From the NCBI RefSeq assembly GCF_024199845.1, contig NZ_JANADO010000001.1:1984001-2048000 (forward strand): 64,000 nt of DNA, in the 5' to 3' direction. Made by a program: the position numbers and the translations under genes. The stretch comes from Bradyrhizobium sp. CCGB12. GTDB lineage: Bacteria > Pseudomonadota > Alphaproteobacteria > Rhizobiales > Xanthobacteraceae. The notes under the pieces were generated by a model. That model did not search any database, was not told the origin of the DNA, and saw only the letters and a program-made list of their open reading frames with translations. Positions 14,888 to 23,758 of the stretch are shown in pieces. Numbering within the stretch: the stretch's first letter is position 1; each line of letters starts with the position of its first letter.

Positions 14888-17575
14888 ATGTCCGCCGAAT
14901 CGACGCCGACCCCTGAGAAAAAGCGAATATTCTCGCTCTCCATCGGCCAGCTCACCTTCGGCAGCTTCCTGCTTGTGCTGGCGGTGATCATCGTCACCTC
15001 GACCGCGAGCGTGATCGCGATCCGGCATATCGACACCACCTTCGCCGAGCTGCAGCGGCTCCAGAGCGTCGGGGACCTCGCCGAGGACATCGACCGCCGC
15101 ATGAACGAGCTGCGGCTTGCCGCGCGCGACTTCGTCACCGATCCCGGCGCCGGCACCCAGTTCCAGCAGGTCGGCGAGGCGGCCTCGACGCTGAGCGACA
15201 TCCTGAAGAAGACCCGCATCGAGCTCGCGCCTGAGCAGCAGGACATGATCGACGGGGTCACCGAGCGGCTTGCGACCTATCGCAGCGGCCTGGAGCGGAT
15301 CTCGACCCTGATCGACCGCCGCGCCCAGCTGCTTGCCGGCCTGCCGCCGCTGCGCGATCGGTTCGATGCGGCCGTCGCCGGCACCGCGGACCGCGAGCTG
15401 GCCTCCCGCCTGTCCGAGGCGCAGAGCCGGATCGCGCTCGGGCTACTCGCGCGCAACCCCTCCGCGGCCGAGCAGGCCGCCGAGGGAATGCGGGCGATGG
15501 ACATCGCCGATGGCAAGCTGAGGGCGGCCGTCAACGATTACGCCGAGGCCATCATGGCGGTCGCCGTCCGCGAGCGGCAGATCGCCGACATCGACCGCGA
15601 GGTGCTGGGCACCGAGGGCCGGCTGATCGGCCGGGTCACCGAATTGCTGCGCGAAGTCAGCGACCGGCGCGGCCACGTGCTGTCGCGCGATTTTGCCCGC
15701 ACGCTGACCGAAGCGCGGTGGCAGAGCATCGCGCTCGGGACGGTCGGCGTGCTGATCGGCATCGCCGCCGCGCTGTTCGTGGTGCGCAGGACGGTCCGTC
15801 CGCTGGCCCAGATCGCACGCTCCATTCGCGCCCTTGCGGCGGGCCATAAAGACGCGTCGATCCCGTCCGCCGATCTCGACAACGAGATCGGCGACATCGC
15901 ACGGGCGGCCGAGGTGTTCCGCCGCGCGCTCGAGGAGGCCGACACGGCGCGCGAGGCGGCGGTGCGGGCGCTCACCGAGCAGCGCCTCGCCGAGGAGAGC
16001 TACCGAAAACTGTTCGAGGGATCGGTCGACGGCATCTACGTCACGACGCCGGCCGGCGACCTCCTCAACGCCAATCCGGCATTGGCGCGGATGATGGGCT
16101 ATGACAGCCCGCAGCATCTGATCGACAGCATCAACGATATCGCCCATACCATCTACGTCCATGCTGAGGCGCGCGTCGAATATCAGCGGCTGATGGCGCG
16201 CGACGGTATGGTGCGCGAGTTCGAGTACCAGGTGCGCCAGCGCAGCGGCGACATCCTGTGGCTCTCGGACAGCGCCACGGGGGTGCGGGACGAGCAGGGC
16301 AACATCGTTCGCTACGAGGGCACACTGCGCGACATCACCGACCAGAAGCGGGCGGAAGACGCCATCGCCGAAGGCCGGCGCCTGCTCCAGCAGGTCATCG
16401 ACACCGTGCCCGCGGTGATCAACGTCAAGGACCGCGACCTGCGCTACGTGCTGATGAACCGCTACATGGCCGGCATTTTCGGCATCGAGCCGGTCGACGC
16501 GCTAGGCCGCACCACGGCCGACCTGATGTCGCGCTACGGCGCGGCCAAGTCCGACGAGAGCGACAAGAGGGTGCTCAAGCTCCGCAAGGGCCTCGGCTTC
16601 TACGAGGAGGAGTACAAGGACGCCTCCGGCAACATGCGGCAATGGCTCGTCAACAAGCTGCCGCTGCTCGATGCCGAAGGCGAGATCGAGCGCATCGTCA
16701 CCGTGGCGCTCGACATCGGCGAGCGCAAGCGCGGCGAGCAGGAGATGCGCAAGGCCAAGGAATCCGCCGAGACGGCCCTGCGCAATCTGCGCGAGACCCA
16801 GGCCTCGCTGATCGAGGCGGAGAAGCTCGCCGCGCTCGGACGCCTGGTCGCCGGCGTCGCGCACGAGGTTAACAACCCGGTCGGCATCAGCCTCACGGTC
16901 GCATCCGCCCTGGAGCGCAAGACCGCGATGTTCACGTCCGAGGTCGAGCGCGGCGAGCTGCGTCGTTCCACGCTGAACGATTTCCTCAACACCAGCCGCG
17001 ACGCGTCCTCGCAGCTCGTGTCCAACCTCAATCGGGCCGCCGAGCTGATTCAGTCGTTCAAGCAGGTCGCAGCCGACCGCAACTATTCGGACCAGCGCAG
17101 CTTCGACCTCGGCGACCTCACCGAGCAGGTGGTGATGAGTCTGCGGCCAGGCTTGCGCAAGCACAATCTGACGCTCAACGTCGAGTGTCAGCCGGATCTG
17201 ACCATGAACAGCTACCCCGGACCGTACGGACAGGTGCTGACCAACCTGTTTCTCAATTCGGTGGCGCACGCATTTCCGGACGGACGGCCGGGGACCATCG
17301 ACATCCAGGTGCGCGAGTCCGGCAAGGACAATGTCGAGATCATCTTCTCCGACAATGGCTGCGGCATGTCGCTCGACGTCCGTCGTCGCGCCTTCGATCC
17401 GTTCTTCACGACGCGGCGCGACCAGGGCGGCACAGGCCTCGGCCTGCACATCGTCTACAGCATCGTCACCAACCGGCTTGGCGGCCGGCTTGACCTCGAT
17501 TCCGAGCCGGGCGGCGGCACGCGCATCCAGATGATCCTGCCGCGTGTAGCGCCGCTGGAGCAGGCGGCGGAGTAA
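14888..17575 (+). CDS. Membrane sensor histidine kinase with HAMP and two PAS domains
   Basis: The 895-residue kinase has TM1 near 22-44, a helical periplasmic sensor region (four-helix-bundle-like, about 45-280), TM2 near 282-302, HAMP, a coiled linker, PAS 1 from about 371 and PAS 2 from about 497. The HisKA segment contains AHEVNNP with the phospho-acceptor H659, and the ATPase domain shows TNLFLNS, DNGCGM and FDPFFTT...GTGLGL. The ATG at 14888 is chosen because it directly precedes the cytoplasmic tail; an upstream ATG (14771) adds 39 unrelated residues. No response regulator gene is adjacent, so it is an orphan kinase. Confidence 0.9.
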   Translation: MSAESTPTPEKKRIFSLSIGQLTFGSFLLVLAVIIVTSTASVIAIRHIDTTFAELQRLQSVGDLAEDIDRRMNELRLAARDFVTDPGAGTQFQQVGEAASTLSDILKKTRIELAPEQQDMIDGVTERLATYRSGLERISTLIDRRAQLLAGLPPLRDRFDAAVAGTADRELASRLSEAQSRIALGLLARNPSAAEQAAEGMRAMDIADGKLRAAVNDYAEAIMAVAVRERQIADIDREVLGTEGRLIGRVTELLREVSDRRGHVLSRDFARTLTEARWQSIALGTVGVLIGIAAALFVVRRTVRPLAQIARSIRALAAGHKDASIPSADLDNEIGDIARAAEVFRRALEEADTAREAAVRALTEQRLAEESYRKLFEGSVDGIYVTTPAGDLLNANPALARMMGYDSPQHLIDSINDIAHTIYVHAEARVEYQRLMARDGMVREFEYQVRQRSGDILWLSDSATGVRDEQGNIVRYEGTLRDITDQKRAEDAIAEGRRLLQQVIDTVPAVINVKDRDLRYVLMNRYMAGIFGIEPVDALGRTTADLMSRYGAAKSDESDKRVLKLRKGLGFYEEEYKDASGNMRQWLVNKLPLLDAEGEIERIVTVALDIGERKRGEQEMRKAKESAETALRNLRETQASLIEAEKLAALGRLVAGVAHEVNNPVGISLTVASALERKTAMFTSEVERGELRRSTLNDFLNTSRDASSQLVSNLNRAAELIQSFKQVAADRNYSDQRSFDLGDLTEQVVMSLRPGLRKHNLTLNVECQPDLTMNSYPGPYGQVLTNLFLNSVAHAFPDGRPGTIDIQVRESGKDNVEIIFSDNGCGMSLDVRRRAFDPFFTTRRDQGGTGLGLHIVYSIVTNRLGGRLDLDSEPGGGTRIQMILPRVAPLEQAAE

Positions 17576-17926
17576 TCAGTCAACGTCGGCGAGCCTGTGC
17601 AGCGTCGCGCCGAAGATCAGGCTGGCCTTGCCGACCAGCGCCGTCCCCGTCATTTCCCCGCGCGTCTCCGTGAAGGTGCCGGTGACGCCGATGCCGACCG
17701 GGGCGGGACCGCCGAACAGCGGATTGTCGTTGCCCCGCGGCGAGGTATGGCGCTGGACCAGCACTTCGCCCTTGAAGCTGTTGTCCTTCACCGTGTAGCT
17801 GCCGGTGTAATAAAGGTAGGCATCGCCGCCAAGAACCTGGCCGTCGCGAAAAAGAATCACGCCGCTGCCCTTGCCGACTCGACCATCGAGCAGGCTCACG
17901 TGAATTGAATAGAGGCCGTTCTTCAT
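17576..17926 (-). CDS. GrlR-like small regulatory-family protein
   Basis: The 116-residue product begins MKNGLYSIHVSLLDGRVG and continues with a VILFRDGQVLGGDAYLYYTGSY strand pattern. This resembles the GrlR beta-barrel family (first known as negative regulators of type III secretion in enterobacteria), whose members in rhizobia have no defined role. It abuts the histidine kinase stop tail-to-tail with no spacer. ATG 17926 is selected because homologues start MK-G-Y; an upstream GTG at 17950 is possible. Family resemblance is moderate. Confidence 0.65.
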   Translation of the reverse strand: MKNGLYSIHVSLLDGRVGKGSGVILFRDGQVLGGDAYLYYTGSYTVKDNSFKGEVLVQRHTSPRGNDNPLFGGPAPVGIGVTGTFTETRGEMTGTALVGKASLIFGATLHRLADVD

Positions 17927-18197
17927 TACGCCCCGTGGGCCGACCACCATTCGCCCAATGGTGCAGCCGGTAAAGCTTTTATGCCAAAGCGCGTCCGCCG
18001 GCGCAACGCGGCAGTTTGCCGATTGCCAAGTCCCGCGGACAGCAATCGTCCCACCTTGTCTGTGACGCTGTCATGACGATCTCGTCCCCCCGGTCAGTTC
18101 GCCAAAACCCATTTGAAGGCTTGGTTCGACGACTTTGCGAAGAGACAAGGGACCTTGTCCGGCTGGAGCGCCGATGCCTGATGCCGCTCGCACCGCG

Positions 18198-18581
18198 TCA
18201 GGTGTATTTCTTGTCGCGCTCGAGCAGCTCGATGGAGATGCCTTCGGGACCCCTGATGAAGCAAATGCGGACGCCGGGCCGGATCGTCGTGGGCTCGCGC
18301 GTGAAGGTGACGCCCTTGGCCTTGATCTCGGCGGCGACGGCGTCGATGTCCTTCACCGTCAGGCCGAAATGGTCGAGGCCCTGATGCGGATGCGGGGGCG
18401 GCGGGCTGACAGGGCTTTCGCCCTCGAGCGGCGCGATGAAGATCCTGGCACCGCCAAGGTTCACGTCGATCCGTCCGGGCGCCCGCACGACCTCTCCACC
18501 CAGGATGTCCCGCAGCCAGGCCGCCGTGGCCTCCGGATCGGGGCTGCGCAGATGGACGTGATCCCAAGTGACGACTGGCAT
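18198..18581 (-). CDS. VOC (glyoxalase/bleomycin resistance) family protein
   Basis: A 127-residue vicinal-oxygen-chelate protein with two beta-alpha-beta-beta-beta modules: VTWDHVHLRSPDPEATAAWL opens the first, and LDHFGLTVKDIDAVAAEI the second. Likely metal ligands are H8 (WDHVHL region), the His of GLDHFGL and the Glu of SIELLER. Reaction unknown; lyases, isomerases and dioxygenases share this fold. The ATG at 18581 has GGGAGAG six bases upstream. Confidence 0.85.
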   Translation of the reverse strand: MPVVTWDHVHLRSPDPEATAAWLRDILGGEVVRAPGRIDVNLGGARIFIAPLEGESPVSPPPPHPHQGLDHFGLTVKDIDAVAAEIKAKGVTFTREPTTIRPGVRICFIRGPEGISIELLERDKKYT

Positions 18582-18762
18582 TGCATTCTCTCCCAACGCG
18601 GTCTTTCGATATGGCAGCGCATGTTAGCGGCATGGGCCGGTGATCGCCACCGTCCTTGCCGATTCGCCACTGCGCGGGAACCTTAGTTCGTGTTCCGGAT
18701 TAAGGTAAACAGCGGCGCAACCCATCATCGGACGGGCGTTGCCCGCTATCAGTGATGCAACC

Positions 18763-19335
18763 ATGAACGCTAGGCGTGGCCGGATCGGGTTGGGACGTTT
18801 CGCCGGAAGCGGCGAGCGACTGGCGCGGGCCGTGACCATTGCGAGCGTCTCATTTGGCCGAAGCCTGTTGTGGCTGTTGGCGGCCATCATCGTCGGCTGC
18901 GGCGTCTGGATGCTGCTGCCTCTCTCCAAAGGCAACAGCGCCGAGCAGGTGAAGTCGGAGCTGGCAGCGGTCGAGACGGCTCCTTCGGGCGATCCGGCGG
19001 GGGCAGCCTCGCTAGCTTCTGAAGCTCAAGTGCCGGCAATGGCAGACCTCGGTCGTCTCAGGATCTCATCGCAGACCTGGCGCCGCGGCGGCCTCGGCTC
19101 TAAGGCGCTGGTGACGTTCACGCTGCGAAACGACAATGACTATGCCGTAAAGGATATCGAGATCGTCTGCGCGTTCGCGCGGCGCGACGGCAGTCATCTC
19201 ACCGACCGCAGCCGTGTGCTGGCGGACCCCGTCAGCATGAAGAGCCGCAAGACCTATGCGCGCATCCCCGTCGGCGTCGTCAATGTGAATGCCGATCAGG
19301 CCAAGTGCACGCTGGTTGCAGCACGCCGCGCATAA
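18763..19335 (+). CDS. Membrane-anchored hypothetical protein
   Basis: The 190-residue protein has a basic N-terminus, one membrane segment near 30-52 (LLWLLAAIIVGCGVWMLL), an Ala/Ser/Glu-rich linker and a C-terminal beta-rich domain (RISSQTWRRGGLGSKALVTFTLRN ... DIEIVCAFARRDG). The latter resembles FxLYD-like immunoglobulin-type domains that sit outside the membrane. I do not know a function. ATG 18763 is used; an upstream TTG at 18739 is possible. Confidence 0.7.
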   Translation: MNARRGRIGLGRFAGSGERLARAVTIASVSFGRSLLWLLAAIIVGCGVWMLLPLSKGNSAEQVKSELAAVETAPSGDPAGAASLASEAQVPAMADLGRLRISSQTWRRGGLGSKALVTFTLRNDNDYAVKDIEIVCAFARRDGSHLTDRSRVLADPVSMKSRKTYARIPVGVVNVNADQAKCTLVAARRA

Positions 19336-19496
19336 AGGCCCGCATTCTCCGGTAGCAGAAAAGTTACTGTACGCGGGTCTTGGCCAAAAAACCTGGCGTT
19401 GCCATTTGAACCGAACGGCTGGGCCAGGAACCAATTAGATGACCGCCTGTTAAGGCGAAGAGCCCACGCGGGGATGCGGGGGGTGGAGTGCGGCCA

Positions 19497-20051
19497 ATGC
19501 CCATCTTTCGGTATTTCATCTTTGTCGGTGGAGCTTTGCTCGCACTGTTGTTCGCGGCGAATTTCTTGCTGCCGACCGAGCCCGTGGCGCAAGCTGTTGC
19601 GACCGCAAGCAACGACCAGCCACTGATCCGGATCCGATCCGATCGCCATCTGCCTGAGCGTGTGGTGCTCGATACCAACCAGCCGACGATTGCCACGCCC
19701 GCCGTCAAGACGGCCGCTGTTGCGGCTCCCCAGCCGCCTGTGGCGGACAACGCGTCGGCCGCTCTCGCCGACATGTCGGCCAAGGCGCGGGTGCGCGAGA
19801 CGTTCGCCCAGTTCACGCCGGCCTCGAAGGCCGATACCGCCGCGGCCAGGAAGGCCGATGCCAAGGGTCAGGCCCAGCAGGCTCAGGCGCCCGTGGCGTC
19901 TCCAGCCCAGGCTCAGCTTCCGCAGGCGCCGGCTCAGCCCAAGCGCAAGGTCGCCAGAGCGCACCCGGCGCCGCAGTGGGGGCAGCAGTGGGGCCGGCCT
20001 ATGATGGTCGCGCAGCAGCCCCACTTCGGTCTCTTCAACACGACCTGGTGA
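19497..20051 (+). CDS. Proline/alanine-rich exported hypothetical protein
   Basis: The 184-residue product has a hydrophobic anchor or signal at residues 5-22 (FRYFIFVGGALLALLFAANF), then a low-complexity Ala/Pro/Gln tail with KAKARRA-like basic stretches and a Trp/Gln-rich end (QWGQQWGRP). GGGGGGTGGAG precedes the ATG at 19497. No family recognised. Similar short exported proteins are frequent in Bradyrhizobium. Confidence 0.7.
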   Translation: MPIFRYFIFVGGALLALLFAANFLLPTEPVAQAVATASNDQPLIRIRSDRHLPERVVLDTNQPTIATPAVKTAAVAAPQPPVADNASAALADMSAKARVRETFAQFTPASKADTAAARKADAKGQAQQAQAPVASPAQAQLPQAPAQPKRKVARAHPAPQWGQQWGRPMMVAQQPHFGLFNTTW

Positions 20052-20199
20052 GGTACCTTCGACCTGCATCGATGTGACGGGTGGGGCTTTTTATTGGCCA
20101 GCCTCTCTGCTAATTCGAACCGATCCGAACGTCACCCGATGTGCTGACCTGCCAGCAGCGGTCCGGTGCGTCTCGGTTGTGGCCCAATGCTGGGCCAGG

Positions 20200-20276
20200 G
20201 CGCTCGTAGCTCAGCTGGATAGAGCATCGGATTTCGATTCCGAGGGTCGGAGGTTCGAATCCTTCCGAGCGCGCCA
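20200..20276 (+). tRNA. tRNA-Arg (anticodon TCG)
   Basis: The 77-base sequence folds as a tRNA: acceptor GCGCTCG pairs with CGAGCGC, D arm GCTC-AGCTGGATA-GAGC, anticodon stem TCGGA/TCCGA with loop TTTCGAT giving anticodon TCG (reads CGA), T arm with the TTCGAAT loop, and an encoded CCA at 20274-20276. No duplicated 3' tRNA segment was seen in the window, so there is no sign of an integrated element at this site. Confidence 0.96.
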
Positions 20277-20556
20277 GTAAAATCAATGACTTAGGCTGCG
20301 CCTTCCGAAAGGTTGCTTCCCGGATTTTTGGTTCTGGGACGTGACTGCGAAGCAAGCCGGACCTGGCCTCCCGATCGCGTCTGCTCTCGAGATGCGAGCG
20401 AGGTGAGATCGGCCGCAATCTGTTCCAATGCGGCTGCCGCACCGGCCCGGCTAGGCCGAGAAACGCAGCCACGAAGTCATTTCGATCACCATATGAAATG
20501 ACGCTGAAACAAAGCCCTCCGATAGTCGACGGTGTTCACGTCCCATGGAGGGTAAA

Positions 20557-20715
20557 ATGCGCAAGCTGGTTTTCGGCGCGGCTCTGCTGGCGGTCGCATT
20601 CGTGGGGTGTTCAGCGTTCATCTCGGCCTCCCTTTCTGCAGCTCGGGATGCGAAGGCCGCAACATTCTCTGAACGGTTTGCACCGGCGCTCAAGTCGGCC
20701 CCTACCAGCGGCTAA
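20557..20715 (+). CDS. Small exported peptide or lipoprotein (52 aa)
   Basis: ATG 20557 follows GGAGG at ideal spacing and opens a 52-residue frame: basic start, hydrophobic core (LVFGAALLAVAFVGCSAF) and a short polar tail. The cysteine at position 18, preceded by F-V-G, could serve as a lipobox (V-G-C), making it a possible lipoprotein. No homologue is recalled. Support comes from the ribosome site and signal-like N-terminus. Confidence 0.5.
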   Translation: MRKLVFGAALLAVAFVGCSAFISASLSAARDAKAATFSERFAPALKSAPTSG

Positions 20716-20854
20716 TGCATTAGGGCGGGTGTCCGTCGGGGTCCGGCGGCATCATGGCGGCATTCCGTGGTGCCACCTGAAGCGCAAAACTTGGTACGCT
20801 TCGCTTGACCTCGTGCGAGCAAACGCTTCGCTCCAGTTTTCTTCGGGGGCACCA

Positions 20855-21265
20855 ATGAAACGATCTGACTTGCTGTTATCGTTTGTACTGGTCGCGGGCC
20901 TCTGCGCGCCGGCGACCCTTCTACACGGGCGAGAGGCGCCCACGCTCAAGCTGACACCCCTTCAAAAGGAGCCGCTGACCGGTCAGCCCGACAAGGAAGT
21001 GGTGTCAGTCATGGTCGAGTGGCCTCCCGGGTCTGCTACAGGAGTTCACACGCATCCTGGCGATGAATACACAACCGTTCTTGAAGGCGAAGTGGTCGGT
21101 CGCAAAGAGGGCGCTGAACCCAAAACCTACACCGCCGGCCAATCCTACCACAACGAGCCGGGCGTCGTTCACGAGGCCTACAACAAGGCAAGCGCGCCTG
21201 CGAAGACCTTCAACGTGTTCGTCGTCGAAAAGGGCAAACCGCTCACGCAGCCGGTCAAGAAATAG
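20855..21265 (+). CDS. Secreted cupin-domain protein
   Basis: The 136-residue protein has a signal peptide (LLLSFVLVAGLCAPATLL, residues 6-23) and a single cupin barrel. Cupin motif 1 is visible as GVHTHPGDEYTTVLEGEV and motif 2 as the NEPGVVHEAYN segment, giving the metal-ligand set H-H-E...H. Single-domain periplasmic cupins are annotated with varied, mostly untested roles. The ATG at 20855 follows GGGGGCACCA. It lies between a small exported peptide gene and a convergent AraC-type regulator. Confidence 0.82.
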   Translation: MKRSDLLLSFVLVAGLCAPATLLHGREAPTLKLTPLQKEPLTGQPDKEVVSVMVEWPPGSATGVHTHPGDEYTTVLEGEVVGRKEGAEPKTYTAGQSYHNEPGVVHEAYNKASAPAKTFNVFVVEKGKPLTQPVKK

Positions 21266-21372
21266 GGTTCCGATCGACGGTTCCAGCTCCTCACGGCGAC
21301 GCGGAGACCCTTAAGCCCATATGCGTTCCGAAGCGGTGCCGCTGCCGGCAACCGTCGCAAGAGCTTGCGGTA

Positions 21373-22338
21373 TCAGCCCGCCGGAAAACTGGTTCGTCGG
21401 CCCCGTGCGAGCGTGTCGGACGGCGCTTCGTGGAACGTGGCGCGGTAGGCCGCGGCGAACTCGCCGAGATGCCGAAAGCCCTGGGCGCGCGCGCATGTGG
21501 CGACGGTGGCGCCGCCGCCCTTGAGCAGGCGGGCGCGGGTCGCCCACAGCCTTTTGAGGCGAATGTACTGATGCAGGCTCATGCCGCGCACCTTGCTGAC
21601 GGCGCCGCCGAGCGTCCGGGTCGAGACGCCAAACTCACCAGCAAGATCGGCCGTATAGATCGGAGCGGTCGGATGGGCTGCGACGTAATCGTCAATCCGT
21701 TGCACGAGCTTGATCGACCGCTGGCTCCCGACCGAGGCGCTCCGATCTGAGAGTGGATCGATCCGAAACAAATCGTCGAGTGCGAGCAGCAGGCCTTCCT
21801 GGAGATGGGCTGCGACCTCGGTGGTTTCGAACAGGTGCGGCTGCACCGATGCCGTCCGCAAAATGTCGAGCAGGAGTTGCCGTGCGTGGAGCAGGGCGGG
21901 CCGGTTCGCGACATAAGCCCGCAAGTCGTCGGCGTGATCGAACCAGCCCCGGTCTCTCAGGTTGGGCGAGAACATGAGCATCGCATAGTGATTGGTCTTG
22001 GGTTCGACGAAATGGCACTCATCGTTGCCGCGGAGCGCAACGAAAAAGCGGGCGTCGAGATCGACACCTTTGAAGTTGGCCTTGAGGTCGTCGGTCATCG
22101 ACAGGATCACCATCCCGCCCGGCATCCGATAGGCGGTATCGAGGATGCGCGCGAACGACCGCATCACGACGATGAGGCATGCCGGCAGGGAGACGACGGC
22201 GCGGGCCGCCTTGAAGTTCGCAACATCGAGCGGAATGCTTCTCGCGTCCTCCATCGACTCAATCGGCCGAAACGCATCGACGTCGGCAAAGCCGATCAGT
22301 TGGAGCACGGAGGACGGGGTGAGGTCGTCGAAAAACAT
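21373..22338 (-). CDS. AraC-family transcriptional regulator
   Basis: The 321-residue protein ends with two helix-turn-helix motifs of the AraC DNA-binding domain (DLAGEFGVSTRTLGGAVSKVRG; ARAQGFRHLGEFAAAYRATFH), reading LHQYIRLKRL between them. The N-terminal 200 residues are an effector or dimerisation domain with an internal DDLKANFKGVDLDARFFVAL segment, similar to regulators of oxygenase or osmolyte genes. ATG 22338 (MFFDDLTPSS) is preferred over the upstream TTG. Its target is not evident. Confidence 0.87.
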   Translation of the reverse strand: MFFDDLTPSSVLQLIGFADVDAFRPIESMEDARSIPLDVANFKAARAVVSLPACLIVVMRSFARILDTAYRMPGGMVILSMTDDLKANFKGVDLDARFFVALRGNDECHFVEPKTNHYAMLMFSPNLRDRGWFDHADDLRAYVANRPALLHARQLLLDILRTASVQPHLFETTEVAAHLQEGLLLALDDLFRIDPLSDRSASVGSQRSIKLVQRIDDYVAAHPTAPIYTADLAGEFGVSTRTLGGAVSKVRGMSLHQYIRLKRLWATRARLLKGGGATVATCARAQGFRHLGEFAAAYRATFHEAPSDTLARGRRTSFPAG

Positions 22339-22484
22339 GGGTGTTGGCCGGCTGCTGAAATGTGACAATCAAATGAAAATCGGTATATCGCCATCAATGG
22401 CGAAACATCCCGCGTCAGTAAACCGGATTTCGTGCCGTAGTATTGCGGACATCATGCTACGAGGCACGGCAGATCAATGTGCCG

Positions 22485-22655
22485 TCAACGTTCCCGGCTC
22501 ATCGGTTGGCCGGAGGCGGGATCGATGAAATGGAGGCGCGTGCAGGCGGGACAGGCGACGGACGCAAAGCTCCGGCCCTCCTGTCGCTCCTTCTCCAAAT
22601 GCGTCTGCACATTCATGCCCGTCTGAGGGCATCGGAAAACGATCAAATCCGCCAT
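22485..22655 (-). CDS. Small zinc-ribbon-like protein (56 aa)
   Basis: The frame reads MADLIVFRCPQTG near the start and VACPACTRLHFID near the end, so two Cys-containing knuckles (C9-P and C37-x2-C40) are spaced as in short zinc-ribbon proteins. Homologous 55-60 residue proteins with CPxTG...CPAC are common in rhizobia, from memory. Function unknown. It is too short for most gene callers. Ribosome-site support is weak (CGGGG). Confidence 0.55.
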   Translation of the reverse strand: MADLIVFRCPQTGMNVQTHLEKERQEGRSFASVACPACTRLHFIDPASGQPMSRER

Positions 22656-22763
22656 CCCCGTACAATAACGGAGTGAAGGATTTCATCTTTGATCCAGATC
22701 AGTTTTGGAGTTGCTCCAGCCCGGCCGCACAGGCGGTCAGGGCGATCCAAGGTCTTGCAAAAG

Positions 22764-22788
22764 CGAAGGGGCCCCGAGGGCCCCTTCG
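22764..22788 (-). terminator. Rho-independent terminator after 22792-23061
   Basis: An 11-bp perfect stem (CGAAGGGGCCC / GGGCCCCTTCG) with a three-base loop, followed on the minus strand by CTTTTGC, lies immediately downstream of the stop codon of the minus-strand gene. Confidence 0.75.
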
Positions 22789-22791
22789 ACA

Positions 22792-23061
22792 TTACCAGCG
22801 GCGGTAGCCGTAGCGATAGCGTGGGCCGTAGTAGCGCGGCCCGTAATACCGGGGGCCGTAGTACGGCCGCGGTGCGTAATACCCATAATAGTTCGGGCGC
22901 CACCAGCAGCGTCCCCAGGCGTCGCAGACCATGCGGACCTGCTCGACGTCGGAGACCTGCGGTGTTGCAGGCGCGGGCGCGATGGGCATGGCGAACGCCG
23001 CCGGCGATGCCGCGATGGCACCGAACAAGGACGCGGCGACGAGGCCGAACTTGAGATTCAT
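22792..23061 (-). CDS. Small secreted Tyr/Arg/Pro-rich protein
   Basis: The 89-residue protein has a clear signal peptide (MNLKFGLVAASLFGAIAASP, cleavage after AAFA), a short linker, a CDAWGRCWWRPN segment and a C-terminal low-complexity tail of YYGPRYYGPRY-type repeats. Such tails suggest an envelope or extracellular structural role. The ATG at 23061 follows AGGAAG. A strong terminator follows the stop. No defined function. Confidence 0.75.
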   Translation of the reverse strand: MNLKFGLVAASLFGAIAASPAAFAMPIAPAPATPQVSDVEQVRMVCDAWGRCWWRPNYYGYYAPRPYYGPRYYGPRYYGPRYRYGYRRW

Positions 23062-23270
23062 AATGTCTTCCTCTGCTGACGCGGCGCAGAGTATCGATGA
23101 TGTTCTGATCAAATTGTGGCGGAGCCGAAATGTAATGCTGATGAACAAATCTTCAGCGAGCCCGCCGCAGGGCGTGACCTTGACGACGCCAGACGATCCC
23201 GGGTTCGAGCGTTTGACCAATGCTGCTCTTGCGCTCGCAGCTGCCAGCACGCCATCGCCGCCGTCGTTGA

Positions 23271-23465
23271 TCGCGTACCGCCGTTAGCGCTGGCGAGACC
23301 TCGGCCTTGACCATGGTGGCCTTGCCGCGCGCGATGGGCATGATCCACGCCGATTATTCCGGCGTCGTGCGCAAGGCGCTGCAGCGGGAGGTCGGCAAGG
23401 ACCTCGTTAAGCTGCCGGTCTACGAGATCGAGAAGCAATTGCTGCTGTCGGGCGCCGCGAGTTAG
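23271..23465 (+). pseudogene. C-terminal fragment of a host-attachment-like protein
   Basis: The frame from 23271 (after an in-frame stop) to the TAG at 23463 reads a plausible protein end: ALTMVALPRAMGMIHADYSG, then VVRKALQREVGKDLVKLPVY and EIEKQLLL. This matches, from memory, the last 50 residues of the host attachment (baeRF-like) family, whose members are about 140-150 residues. The preceding 100 residues are missing, and the upstream region in all frames shows nothing matching. It is therefore read as a truncated remnant. An ATG at 23313 could allow a 50-residue product. Confidence 0.5.
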
Positions 23466-23494
23466 GGACGCGCCCGCACAGGGTGCGCGGCGTC

Positions 23495-23758
23495 TTAGTA
23501 GCAGGGGTGCCGGCGACCGTCCTGGCCGATATAGGCAGCCGCGCCGCGGTAGCAGTGGTTGGTCGACGGGCCGTCGTAATAGGCGAAGGTGCCGGGGGTG
23601 ATGCCGGGTCCGTAATTGTGCAGATAGCTGATCGGATAGGGCAGCGGGTTGGCGTAGGAGCGGTGGTACCGGTGGTGTCCGCGCGCCTCCGCGAGGCCAG
23701 GGGCTAGGATTGCAGCCGTCAGGGCCGCAACCGCGGCTACAAGCGTCAACTTGCTCAT
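23495..23758 (-). CDS. Small secreted protein, GxxYY-rich
   Basis: The 87-residue protein starts MSKLTLVAAVAALTAAILAP, a signal peptide, and continues with a His/Tyr-rich segment (ARGHHRYHRSYANPLPYPIS) and two cysteines (NHCYRG, RHPCY) near the end that could form a disulfide. GGAGAATCGAG precedes the ATG at 23758. Many Bradyrhizobium genomes carry families of such small exported proteins of unknown role. Confidence 0.75.
   Translation of the reverse strand: MSKLTLVAAVAALTAAILAPGLAEARGHHRYHRSYANPLPYPISYLHNYGPGITPGTFAYYDGPSTNHCYRGAAAYIGQDGRRHPCY

Noticed and set aside
20200..20276. tRNA-Arg as an integration site
   Set aside because: No duplicate of the 3' tRNA segment, integrase gene or direct repeat was seen nearby.
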